DNA of 57,430 nucleotides, taken from assembly GCA_017455065.1 (NCBI GenBank), contig JAFTBU010000024.1, forward strand, positions 1 to 57,430. Direction: 5' to 3'. Shown here piece after piece: positions 42,335 to 50,670 of this stretch. The notes beneath the pieces were generated by a model. The model was not told where the DNA came from. It did no database searches and saw only the letters and a list, made by a program, of their open reading frames with translations. This stretch comes from Bacteroidales bacterium (GTDB lineage: Bacteria; Bacteroidota; Bacteroidia; Bacteroidales; UBA932). The position numbers were made by a program, and so were the translations under genes. Within the stretch, counting starts at the first letter, position 1. Each line of letters starts with the position of its first letter.

Positions 42335-44577
42335 AGGAATTTCGCGACATTGTCTTTCAGACCTGACATCCACACAGTGTCCCCGGCCTCGAACGAGAAG
42401 TCCGCGGGAGGATTGGTGATGAACTGCTCGCCCCTGAGGACGCTGACCACCATGCACCCTTCCTTGCGGAGGCTCAGCTCGCGCAGGGTCTTTCCTGTCA
42501 TGAAGGAACCCTCGGCGAGGGTGATGGTCTCCAGCGCGAATTCGCCGCGGCTGTTCTCGACGCCGGCGGGCACGACCTCGGCCATGCGCTCCGCGAAATT
42601 GGCCAGCTGGGCGGTGGAGCCGCAGGCCATCAGCACGTCGTGGGGATAGATGATTTCATCGCCGCCGGGGGTCAGGATGAACCTGTCGCCGCGGATGATG
42701 TTCACTATGTTGACCTGGTGCTCGGAGCGGAAGGGGAGTTCGCGGAGTTTCTTGCCGGAATAAGCAGAATTGGCGGGCACGGTGTATTTGTAGATGTGCA
42801 CGTCGTACTCGGAGAGCTTGTCCTTGAAACTGCTGGAAATGGGGGTGCGGCCCCTTTCGTACATCTCCTTTTCCTTGAGATTCTCGAAGAAGCGTTTCTC
42901 CATCCTGGAGAATTTGTGCATGCTGCTCCTGGCGAGGAAGAAGAATGCGAATCCTACGAGGAAGAGCACGGGCACGGCCCATCCCTTCAGATGCAGGAAG
43001 CTCATGAGCACCACCATCACCATCACTGCGGAGAGCAGCACCCTGAGGATGATCATCGAGAATACGGGGATCTTGTTGTCAGGGTTGCGTGCGATGAGCT
43101 TTTTGACAGACTCCATCATCTGGTGGCTGTTGCTGACCGACATGCCGTAAAGGAAAGGTGACATCACGAGGAGGGTGACTCCTGCGCCTATGACATGCTG
43201 CCATACAGGGGCGATGTCAAGGAATTTCGTCGCGATGAAAGGCCTTAGCAGATGTATTCCGCCCAGATAGATGGCGATGAGGAAGAGGCCGTAGATGCCA
43301 ATGCGCATCAGGTACTGCTTGATCACAGTCTTCCACTCGCTCTCTTCGGATTTGCTGCTGCGCTTCTTCTGGGTCGGGGCGGGGGTGAGGCGTTTGAGCA
43401 GTTTCTCCGGCAGGTGGGTCTGCAGCCAGCCATAGACCGGAGCCGCGGCCTTGATCATGTAGGGGGTGGTGAAGGTCGTGATGACCGACACTGCGATAAT
43501 CACGGGGTAGATGAAGCCCCTGAGCACTCCCAGGGAGCAGCCCAGGCTGGCGATGATGAATGAGAATTCACCCAGCTGCGCCAGGGAGAATCCCACATTG
43601 ACGGCGGTCTGGAGGCCTTTGCCCGAAAGCAAGGTACCTGCCATGGAGAAGGTCATGAGCCCGACCATGGCCACGACGGTCAGGATCAGTATGGTAAGCC
43701 AGTTCTGTCCTATGATGACAGGGTCCACCATCATACCCACGGAGACGAAGAAAATGGCGCCGAAAAGGTCCTTGATCTGCTCGGTGAGCTTGCTTATCCT
43801 TTCGCTTTCTATGGTCTCCGAGAGCAGTGAGCCCATGATGAAGGCACCCAGCGAGGAGGAGAATCCGAAGTAGGAGGCCAGGGCCACCATGATGAAGCAG
43901 AGGCCTATGCTGACCAGCAGCAGGATCTCGTCGGAGAGATACTGCCTGGCTTTCTTGAAGAGGATGGGGATGACATACATGCCCACCACGAAGCAGAGTA
44001 TTATGAAGAATACGAGCTTGGCAAGGGCCAGCAGCAGGGCGCCGCCGGAGAACTGGTTGGACACGGCCACGGTGGAGAGGAGGACCATCAGCAGGACTGC
44101 GATGAGGTCTTCCACCACCAGTATGCCGAACACCAGGTTGGCATGCGGGGCGTTCTTCATCCCGAGCTCGTTGTAAGCCTTGATGATGATGGTCGTCGAG
44201 GACATGGACATCAGACCGCCCAGGAAGAGGCTTTCCATGTTGGTCCAGCCCAAGGCTGTGCCTGTGACTGAGCCCACGATGAACATGCCTATGCAGTTGG
44301 TGACGGCGGTGATGAGGGCCGCGCTGCCTACCGACAGGAGCTTTTTGAAGCTGAACTCAAGTCCCAGTCCGAAGAGCAGGAAGATGATTCCGATCTCGGA
44401 CCATTGATGGATGTTCTCGGAACTGCTGATCAGGTTGGGGAAGAGTCCGAGATGGGGGCCGACTATGAATCCGGCGACTATGTATCCTAATATGAGCGGT
44501 TGCTTGAGTGCACGGGAGAGTATAGTACAAATACCGGCGGCGATAAGAATCACCGCCAGGTCGAATACTAAATCCAT
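42331..44577 (-). CDS. Cation:proton antiporter (CPA2/KefB-type) with two RCK_C domains
   Basis: This 748-residue protein has about 12-13 N-terminal helices of the CPA2 fold, including LILGYIVAGFIVGP and VEDLIAVLLMVLL. Two TrkA_C (RCK_C) modules follow (about 595-670 and 680-748). No RCK_N Rossmann domain lies between them, unlike classical KefB. It probably exchanges K+ or Na+ for H+ under ligand control. It overlaps the stop of hpf, so it is the last gene of xerC-hpf-kefB. Confidence 0.9.
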   Translation of the reverse strand: MDLVFDLAVILIAAGICTILSRALKQPLILGYIVAGFIVGPHLGLFPNLISSSENIHQWSEIGIIFLLFGLGLEFSFKKLLSVGSAALITAVTNCIGMFIVGSVTGTALGWTNMESLFLGGLMSMSSTTIIIKAYNELGMKNAPHANLVFGILVVEDLIAVLLMVLLSTVAVSNQFSGGALLLALAKLVFFIILCFVVGMYVIPILFKKARQYLSDEILLLVSIGLCFIMVALASYFGFSSSLGAFIMGSLLSETIESERISKLTEQIKDLFGAIFFVSVGMMVDPVIIGQNWLTILILTVVAMVGLMTFSMAGTLLSGKGLQTAVNVGFSLAQLGEFSFIIASLGCSLGVLRGFIYPVIIAVSVITTFTTPYMIKAAAPVYGWLQTHLPEKLLKRLTPAPTQKKRSSKSEESEWKTVIKQYLMRIGIYGLFLIAIYLGGIHLLRPFIATKFLDIAPVWQHVIGAGVTLLVMSPFLYGMSVSNSHQMMESVKKLIARNPDNKIPVFSMIILRVLLSAVMVMVVLMSFLHLKGWAVPVLFLVGFAFFFLARSSMHKFSRMEKRFFENLKEKEMYERGRTPISSSFKDKLSEYDVHIYKYTVPANSAYSGKKLRELPFRSEHQVNIVNIIRGDRFILTPGGDEIIYPHDVLMACGSTAQLANFAERMAEVVPAGVENSRGEFALETITLAEGSFMTGKTLRELSLRKEGCMVVSVLRGEQFITNPPADFSFEAGDTVWMSGLKDNVAKFL

Positions 44578-44867
44578 CAGATCTGGAATTTCTTTTCTTT
44601 AGAACGGGTGAGTTTTTCTTTCATAGCATCGACACTCTCGGTGATGGCGTTTTCGAAGGTGTCGGCGATACGCTCGATGATGAGCTCCTCGCCGGGTACG
44701 TGAATCGAGATCCTTGCTTTTTTGCCTTCCTTGAGATTTTCAAGGGTGACTTCGGCTTCCTGCGTGGCGCTCTCGAAGAACTTGGCCAGACGTGAAACCT
44801 TCTTTTCGACGAATGCGGTGAGCTTCTCACCTGCGTCGAATTTCAGAGCTTTAAGTTTAATCTCCAT
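44577..44867 (-). CDS. hpf: Ribosome hibernation-promoting factor, short form
   Basis: This 96-residue protein has the HPF/YfiA fold: KLKALKFDAGEKLTAFVEKK, then VSRLAKFFESATQEAEVTL and ARISIHVPGEELI, with no long C-terminal dimerisation domain. It binds the 30S subunit in stationary phase. It overlaps the xerC stop by 11 bases and is followed directly by the antiporter. Confidence 0.92.
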   Translation of the reverse strand: MEIKLKALKFDAGEKLTAFVEKKVSRLAKFFESATQEAEVTLENLKEGKKARISIHVPGEELIIERIADTFENAITESVDAMKEKLTRSKEKKFQI

Positions 44868-45774
44868 TTTCTACGTTTTTTTTGGCCCTGGGATGGGCCT
44901 GGTTATAAACTGTCTTCAGCCGTTCGACGGAATTGTGCGTGTACACCTGGGTGGCCGCCAGTGACGAATGGCCCAGGAGCTCTTTTATGGAATTCAGGTC
45001 CGTACCGTCTCCCAGCAGTTCCGTGGCCAGAGTATGGCGCAGGACATGGGGGGAGCGTCGTCCCGTGATCCCTTCGACTCCTTCCAGCTCATGCTTGACG
45101 AATCTGTCCACGAGCACGGGGTAGAGCCGGGCTCCGGAGGCTGTACGCAGCAGGGGCGTCCCGTCCGCGTCGGCACTTCCGAATTTCGAATCAGCCGATT
45201 GTAAATATAGTGAAATTTCCTGACAAACGGTAGGGGTGAGCGGAATTTCCCTCATCTTGTCTCCCTTGCCCCGCACCCTGAGCACCCTGCGGGAGAGGTC
45301 CACGGAATTGACATCCAGGGAGATAAGCTCGGAGCGGCGTATCCCGCAGCCATACAGCAGGGAAATGGTCATATATTGCAATTTCTGCTCGTAGGAGCCG
45401 AATTCGAGCACTCCGCGGTGGGTGGAGAAGTAGCTTTCGAGGGATTCGCGGCGGTAGAATTCGGGCAGCCTCTTCTCCTGCCGGGGGCGGGTCACGAGGT
45501 GCACCGGATTGGCCTGGAGGACACCCTCGCGCATAAGGAAACGGCAGTAGCCGCTGAGAACACTCAGGTGCAGGGAGACGCTGCGGGCGCTCAGGCAGCG
45601 CTCGCGCAGCAGGTACACTTCATAATTGCGCACCGTGGTGACGCTGAAACGGTCTGCTTCGGGGAGCTCCGAGACAAACTCGGAGTACTCGTCCAGGATC
45701 CTCCTGTACGTTTCGCAGGTCTCGGCGGAGTAGCGCCTGATCCTGGAGACATAGTCTATGTATCTTTCCGTCAT
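44857..45774 (-). CDS. xerC: Tyrosine recombinase XerC-like
   Basis: This 305-residue protein has the N-terminal core-binding SAM-like domain and the catalytic set Arg (YGCGIRRSELISLDV), HxxR (HVLRHTLATELL), His (LGHSSLAATQ) and the nucleophilic Tyr in VYTHN. XerC and XerD resolve chromosome dimers at dif. The chromosomal setting beside hpf and the lack of phage genes favour XerC over a mobile-element integrase. Its -7 box TAATTTTG lies 10 bases upstream. Confidence 0.88.
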   Translation of the reverse strand: MTERYIDYVSRIRRYSAETCETYRRILDEYSEFVSELPEADRFSVTTVRNYEVYLLRERCLSARSVSLHLSVLSGYCRFLMREGVLQANPVHLVTRPRQEKRLPEFYRRESLESYFSTHRGVLEFGSYEQKLQYMTISLLYGCGIRRSELISLDVNSVDLSRRVLRVRGKGDKMREIPLTPTVCQEISLYLQSADSKFGSADADGTPLLRTASGARLYPVLVDRFVKHELEGVEGITGRRSPHVLRHTLATELLGDGTDLNSIKELLGHSSLAATQVYTHNSVERLKTVYNQAHPRAKKNVENGD

Positions 45775-45784
45775 GTTTCCGTAT

Positions 45785-45823
45785 CAAAATTACTGAATAT
45801 TTTCAACAATTTGTATAAATTTG
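45785..45823. promoter_or_regulatory. Divergent -7 boxes between xerC and the ABC operon
   Basis: The minus-strand TAATTTTG (45785-45792) faces xerC, 10 bases from its ATG. The plus-strand TAAATTTG (45816-45823) faces the ABC ATPase gene, 22 bases from its ATG. Confidence 0.6.
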
Positions 45824-45845
45824 TGAGATTTAAAAATGTAGTGCT

Positions 45846-46709
45846 ATGCCTATAATCGAATGTAAGGAAATCTGCAAGAATTTCGGCGAGAAAGTGGCCC
45901 TCGACCACGTGAGCGTCGATATTCCCGAGGGTAAGATATTCGGTCTGCTGGGCCCAAACGGTGCCGGCAAGACCACTCTTATCCGCATTATCAACAGAAT
46001 CACCATCCCCAACGGAGGCCAGGTCCTGTTCCAGGGCCGCCCCATCACCCAGAAAGACGTGGAGAAGATAGGCTATATGCCTGAGGAGCGCGGCCTCTAC
46101 CGCAAGATGAAGGTCGGCGAACAGGCCATGTACCTCGCCCAGCTCAAAGGCATGTCTTCCAAGGACGCCACAGCCGAGCTCCGCAAATGGTTCGTGACTT
46201 TCAGCATCCAGGACTGGTGGGACAAGAAAGTGGAGGAGCTTTCCAAAGGTATGGCCCAGAAGCTCCAGTTCATCACCACCGTGGTGCACAGGCCTTCGCT
46301 GCTCATACTCGATGAGCCTTTCTCCGGCTTCGACCCGGTCAACGCCGAGCTCATACGCCAGCAGATACTCCGCCTCAAGGAGGAGGGTGCGACCATCATC
46401 CTCTCCACCCACAACATGGAATCCGTGGAGGAGCTCTGCGATGAGATCGCCCTGGTCAACAAGTCCAAGCTCGTGATCACCGGCGGGGTGGAGGACATCC
46501 GCCGCCAGTACGGCAACAACAATGTCGAGCTCGTCTATACCGACGCCGACGGCCGCCACACCGAGGTGCTTCCCCGCGAAGTGGACGGCACTTCCACATT
46601 GGCAAACTTCATCGCCAAGGGCGTGACCATCAATTCCTACAAGGAACTCATGCCCCGCATGAATGACATTTTCATCAAACTCGTAACGGAAGGGGAGGAC
46701 AAACAATGA
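45846..46709 (+). CDS. ABC transporter ATP-binding protein, NatA-like
   Basis: This 287-residue ATPase has Walker A GPNGAGKTT (about 36-44), signature LSKGMAQK and Walker B LLILDEPFSGFDP. It pairs with the NatB-like permease that overlaps its stop by 4 bases. NatAB-type exporters pump Na+ or other small substrates; the substrate is not predictable here. Confidence 0.9.
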   Translation: MPIIECKEICKNFGEKVALDHVSVDIPEGKIFGLLGPNGAGKTTLIRIINRITIPNGGQVLFQGRPITQKDVEKIGYMPEERGLYRKMKVGEQAMYLAQLKGMSSKDATAELRKWFVTFSIQDWWDKKVEELSKGMAQKLQFITTVVHRPSLLILDEPFSGFDPVNAELIRQQILRLKEEGATIILSTHNMESVEELCDEIALVNKSKLVITGGVEDIRRQYGNNNVELVYTDADGRHTEVLPREVDGTSTLANFIAKGVTINSYKELMPRMNDIFIKLVTEGEDKQ

Positions 46710-48058
46710 ATTTCAAGACCATAGGAATAGTAATCAGGCGCGAGTACCTGAACCGCGTCAAGAAAAAGAGTTTCATCTGGACCACCCTGCTCGTCCCCAT
46801 CCTCGTAGCCGGCCTCACCATAGGCATCATGGCCATGATGATGACCACCAAGGACAAGGTCAAGAACATCGCCGTGATCGATGAATCCGGCATAGTGATG
46901 CCGTACCTCCAGAGCACCGAGACCATCAAATACACCGACTGCACGGGTTCCGACCTGGACAGCCTGAAGGCCAATATCGCATCCACCCCGTACGACGGAG
47001 TGCTCTCCATCGGCGCCCTGGACACCGAGGCCAAGACCGTCCCTGCCGATATCTTCTCGCCCAAGCCCTTCGGCATGGAGCTGCTGGACAATATCAGCAA
47101 CCGCATCAACCGGGCCGTGGAAGACTACCGCATCGCTTCCTATGATATCGACGGACTAGACCAGATCATGAAGGATGTCAAATCCAACATCCGCCTGCGT
47201 TCCTACACCGTCGGCGACGACGGCAAGGAGAAACTCTCCGAGGCCGGAGTCTATTCGATATTGTCCATGGTCCTGGGCATCTTCCTCTTCATGTTCATCA
47301 CGGTATTCGGCTCCATGGTGATGTCCGCCGTGATCGAGGAGAAGTCCAGCCGTGTCGTGGAAGTGCTGGTGAGCTCAGTCAAGGCTACCGAGCTGATGTT
47401 CGGCAAGATCATAGGCATAGCCCTCGTGGCCCTGACCCAGTTCCTCATGTGGATCATCCTGTCCGGAGCCATCATCAGCATAGGCAGCGCAGCCCTCGGA
47501 GCAGACCTCTTCAGCAAGGCTGATCCTGTGGAAATGGCCGGTACCATGGGCGTCTCCGCCGAGCAGATGGAGACTATCACCGCCCAGGCCACCGACGAAG
47601 GCGGTCTCGACGAGGTGCTCTCCACCATCAGGAACCTGCCTTTCGGACAGATCATCGTGCTCTTCATCTTCTACTTCGTCTTCGGCTACCTGCTCTATGC
47701 GTCGATGTTCGCCGCCATAGGCTCGGCAGTGGAGAATGAAGGCGACACCCAGCAGCTCCAGCTGCCGCTGACCATACCTCTGATGCTGGCCTACATCATC
47801 GCCCTGTATGCTTTCAGGGCCCCTGACAGCAGCATCGCGGTGTTCGGGTCCATATTCCCGTTCACCTCTCCCATCGTGATGATATCCAGGCTGCCTTTCG
47901 GCGTCCCGCCCGTGCAGCTAATACTCTCCATGGTGCTCCTCGTCGTCACCTTCGTGCTGATGGCCTGGCTGTCCGCCAAAATTTATAAGGTCGGCATACT
48001 TATGTTCGGCAAGAAATCCACTTGGAAAGATCTCTGGAAATGGTTAAAGCAAAACTGA
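46706..48058 (+). CDS. ABC transporter permease, NatB-like
   Basis: This 450-residue protein has one N-terminal helix, a large extracytoplasmic domain (about 55-180) and five or six C-terminal helices, including AVIEEKSSRVVEVLVSSVKA, the conserved motif after helix 2 of ABC-2 type exporters. It forms the transport channel with the preceding ATPase. The next gene begins inside its last six codons. Confidence 0.88.
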   Translation: MNFKTIGIVIRREYLNRVKKKSFIWTTLLVPILVAGLTIGIMAMMMTTKDKVKNIAVIDESGIVMPYLQSTETIKYTDCTGSDLDSLKANIASTPYDGVLSIGALDTEAKTVPADIFSPKPFGMELLDNISNRINRAVEDYRIASYDIDGLDQIMKDVKSNIRLRSYTVGDDGKEKLSEAGVYSILSMVLGIFLFMFITVFGSMVMSAVIEEKSSRVVEVLVSSVKATELMFGKIIGIALVALTQFLMWIILSGAIISIGSAALGADLFSKADPVEMAGTMGVSAEQMETITAQATDEGGLDEVLSTIRNLPFGQIIVLFIFYFVFGYLLYASMFAAIGSAVENEGDTQQLQLPLTIPLMLAYIIALYAFRAPDSSIAVFGSIFPFTSPIVMISRLPFGVPPVQLILSMVLLVVTFVLMAWLSAKIYKVGILMFGKKSTWKDLWKWLKQN

Positions 48059-48870
48059 TAATTCTGGTCGCCCTCATCCTTTCGGGCACGGCGGCATCCG
48101 CGCAGAGCTTCACTTGGAAGAAGCACGCCGTGGACGCCTCCCGCACCCGGGTCACCATCCCGATGACCGACAATATCGACAAGGCCATAGGTACGGTCGA
48201 TGAAAAAGGTGTTTACACCGCGCCCTCGGGCCGCAGATTCCGCGGCTCCGTGGCGCAGGTGGCCCGCCTGCTCATCGATGCCCAGCCCGCGATGGCCAGC
48301 GTCAAGGAATATGTGGGCTATACCACCCGCAAACTCGAGCGCAAGTCTCCCCAGAGCGAGCTCACGAATTTCATCGTGGACTGCCTGATGGATGCCGTGG
48401 CCAAGGAAACCGGGCGCAAGGTGGACATCGGCCTCATCAATTTCGGCGGCATCCGCGTCGATCTCGAGGAGGGTGACATCCTGATGGACGACATCCTCTC
48501 CATGCTGCCTTTCAAGAACAATATCTGTTATGTGCAGCTGAAAGGCAAAGATGTCAGGGCCCTGCTCCAGCAGCTCGCGGCGGGCAGCATGCAGCAGCTC
48601 GGCGGGGTGAAGGTGGTGGTGAAAGACCACAAGCTGGTGAGCGCCGAGATCGGAGGCAAGCCGCTCAATGACAAGGCCGTCTACGGGCTTGCCACCATCG
48701 ACTTCCTGCTGACCGGAGGGGACAATATCTCCGCGGCGCGCAACGCCGTCGACCTGCAGCTGCTCGACACCCGCATCGTCGATGCGATATTGCCCTACTT
48801 CAAGGCCTTCGCCGCGCAGGGCACGCCCATCGATTATCACCTGGACGACCGTATCACCATTTCGAAATAG
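48040..48870 (+). CDS. 5'-nucleotidase C-terminal domain protein (stand-alone)
   Basis: This 276-residue protein has a signal peptide ending TAASAQ. The rest is a 5_nucleotid_C domain: NFIVDCLMDAVAKETG, LINFGGIRVDLEEGD and TGGDNIS match the substrate-binding half of UshA-type enzymes. The catalytic metallophosphatase half is encoded by the next gene, 13 bases downstream, so the usual order is reversed. The start at 48040 was chosen for its signal peptide. Confidence 0.88.
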   Translation: MVKAKLIILVALILSGTAASAQSFTWKKHAVDASRTRVTIPMTDNIDKAIGTVDEKGVYTAPSGRRFRGSVAQVARLLIDAQPAMASVKEYVGYTTRKLERKSPQSELTNFIVDCLMDAVAKETGRKVDIGLINFGGIRVDLEEGDILMDDILSMLPFKNNICYVQLKGKDVRALLQQLAAGSMQQLGGVKVVVKDHKLVSAEIGGKPLNDKAVYGLATIDFLLTGGDNISAARNAVDLQLLDTRIVDAILPYFKAFAAQGTPIDYHLDDRITISK

Positions 48871-48883
48871 GGGAGGGAAGGAT

Positions 48884-49696
48884 ATGAAGAAATCATTTGC
48901 AATCTTCGCTGCGGTGCTTTGCACCCTGCTCTGCTCCTGCAGCCACGACCTGGTGATAGTGCACATGAATGACACCCACAGCCATTTCGACCCCCTCAGG
49001 GACGGCCGGACCGGCATCGTGGAGCGGACAGTCATCGTGGACAGCATACGCCGCGCAAACGGCGTGAAAAACACGCTCCTGCTCCATGCGGGGGACTTCT
49101 CACAGGGTTCGTCCTATTTCACCATGCTCCACGGCGACCTGGAGATAGACGCCATCAATGCCATGGGTTATGACTGCGTCACCCTGGGAAACCATGAGTT
49201 CGACAACGGCATCGAGGATCTCGGCAGGCGCCTGTCGGGCCTGGAATGCCCCGTGGTCTGCGCCAATTATGACTTCTCGACCTTCGAGGCGGGCGAGTAC
49301 ATCACTCCGTACACCATCCTGCAGAAAGCCGGCAGGAAGATAGGCATCATCGGAGTGCTCTGCGACATCAGCACCGTGGTCTCCCGCGAGATCGCGGACA
49401 GGATACCCGCCCTGGAGACCCTGGAGACCGTGAACAAATGGGCCGCATACCTCAAGAATGAGGAGAAATGCGACCTGGTGATCGCCCTGACCCACATCGG
49501 CCTCGGCATCGAGGGTACCCTCGACGACCTCGCCCTCGTCCCTCAGACAAGGGATGTGGACCTGGTAGTCGGCGGCCACAGCCACACTTTCATCGACGAT
49601 ATAGTCTGGGTGAAGAATCTGGACGGAAAAGAAATCCCCATAGTCCAGGACGGATGCTGGGGATACGAAGTCGCCGAAATGAGGGTGAGTTTCTAG
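48884..49696 (+). CDS. 5'-nucleotidase metallophosphatase-domain lipoprotein (stand-alone)
   Basis: This 270-residue protein has a lipobox (TLLCSC). The metal ligands appear as HMNDTHSHFD, HAGDFSQGS, LGNHEFDNG and GGHSHTF. It lacks the C-terminal nucleotide-binding half, which the upstream gene supplies as a separate protein. The two products should act together on extracytoplasmic nucleotides (inference). Its stop shares the CTAG at 49693-49696 with yicC. Confidence 0.9.
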   Translation: MKKSFAIFAAVLCTLLCSCSHDLVIVHMNDTHSHFDPLRDGRTGIVERTVIVDSIRRANGVKNTLLLHAGDFSQGSSYFTMLHGDLEIDAINAMGYDCVTLGNHEFDNGIEDLGRRLSGLECPVVCANYDFSTFEAGEYITPYTILQKAGRKIGIIGVLCDISTVVSREIADRIPALETLETVNKWAAYLKNEEKCDLVIALTHIGLGIEGTLDDLALVPQTRDVDLVVGGHSHTFIDDIVWVKNLDGKEIPIVQDGCWGYEVAEMRVSF

Positions 49697-50586
49697 AGTA
49701 TATTCATCGACTGCTCGCGGATTTTCTCGAGCTCGTCTTTCATACGGACCACGCATTTCTGGATGGATGCGTGGTTCGCTTTGCTTCCGGTGGTGTTGAT
49801 CTCACGGCCCATTTCCTGGATGATGAAGCCGAGCTTCTTGCCGGGGCAGGGCTCACCGTCGATGGTGTCCATGAAATATTTGCAATGCTGGCGGAGGCGG
49901 ACCTTCTCTTCGTTGATGTCGAATTTCTCGAGATAGAAGATCATCTCCTGCTCGAAGCGCTCTGGATTGAGGCTCACCGAGGCGTCTTCCGCGGCCTTGC
50001 GTATCCTTTCCGCCACGGTCGCGGTCCTCTCGGGCTCATAGGTCTCGATCTCGTCGTAAAGGGACAGGATGGTGCCTATCCTCGAGGTCACGTCCTTGTA
50101 GAGGCTGACGCCTTCGTCGCTGCGGTATTTGTCAATGGCAGCGAGGGCCTCGTCTATCGCGGCGTCCACCAGGGGCCAGTTTTCTTCGGTGACCACATCC
50201 TTGCGGCTGCTGTCCACCACATCCTGCATCCTGAGCAGGGAAACCAGCAGCATGGTGTTCTCGGTGTCGTTGTCGATGCCATGGAAACCGGGCAGCTGCT
50301 TGCGGAGCTCGTGGAGCTGGGTGTAGTAGGCCTTCAGGGCTTCTTCATTTATGTTGCGGGCCTGGTCCCCTGCATTGGGCTCCCAGGTCATGAACATGTC
50401 GATGGTGCCTCTCTGGAGGGTGTCGGCTATCTTTTTGCGCAGGGCCATCTCCTTGTCCTTGGGTATGAGGGAGGTCTTTATGCTGATGTCCGCGTTCTTG
50501 CCGTTCACCGAACGGAATTCGACTGTGAGTCTTCCGCCTTCGAGAGTGGCTACACCTTTTCCGTAGCCGGTCATGGATTTGATCAT
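49693..50586 (-). CDS. YicC/YloC-family endoribonuclease
   Basis: This 297-residue protein starts MIKSMTGYGKG and has VEFRSVNGKNADISI, and the C-terminal CQHCKYFM-like RLRQHCKYFMDTIDGE and KLGFIIQEMGREINTTGSKA, all family hallmarks. Members cleave RNA and affect mRNA/sRNA decay. Its minus-strand TAACTTTG box (50606-50613) lies 19 bases upstream of the start. Confidence 0.93.
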   Translation of the reverse strand: MIKSMTGYGKGVATLEGGRLTVEFRSVNGKNADISIKTSLIPKDKEMALRKKIADTLQRGTIDMFMTWEPNAGDQARNINEEALKAYYTQLHELRKQLPGFHGIDNDTENTMLLVSLLRMQDVVDSSRKDVVTEENWPLVDAAIDEALAAIDKYRSDEGVSLYKDVTSRIGTILSLYDEIETYEPERTATVAERIRKAAEDASVSLNPERFEQEMIFYLEKFDINEEKVRLRQHCKYFMDTIDGEPCPGKKLGFIIQEMGREINTTGSKANHASIQKCVVRMKDELEKIREQSMNIL

Positions 50587-50605
50587 ATTCTGCTGTATTT
50601 CCCCG

Positions 50606-50645
50606 CAAAGTTATAAATTAGTTTCAGCTAATTTTAATATCTTTG
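50606..50645. promoter_or_regulatory. Divergent -7 boxes of yicC and glnS
   Basis: TAACTTTG on the minus strand (50606-50613) and TATCTTTG on the plus strand (50638-50645) both fit the consensus, 19 and 25 bases from their start codons. Confidence 0.6.
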
Positions 50646-50670
50646 TCAGATTTCTGAAAAATCGGATACT

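Noticed and set aside
44857-45774. Phage or integrative-element integrase
   Set aside because: The recombinase sits in an operon with hpf and kefB, with no attachment-site repeats or mobility genes nearby.
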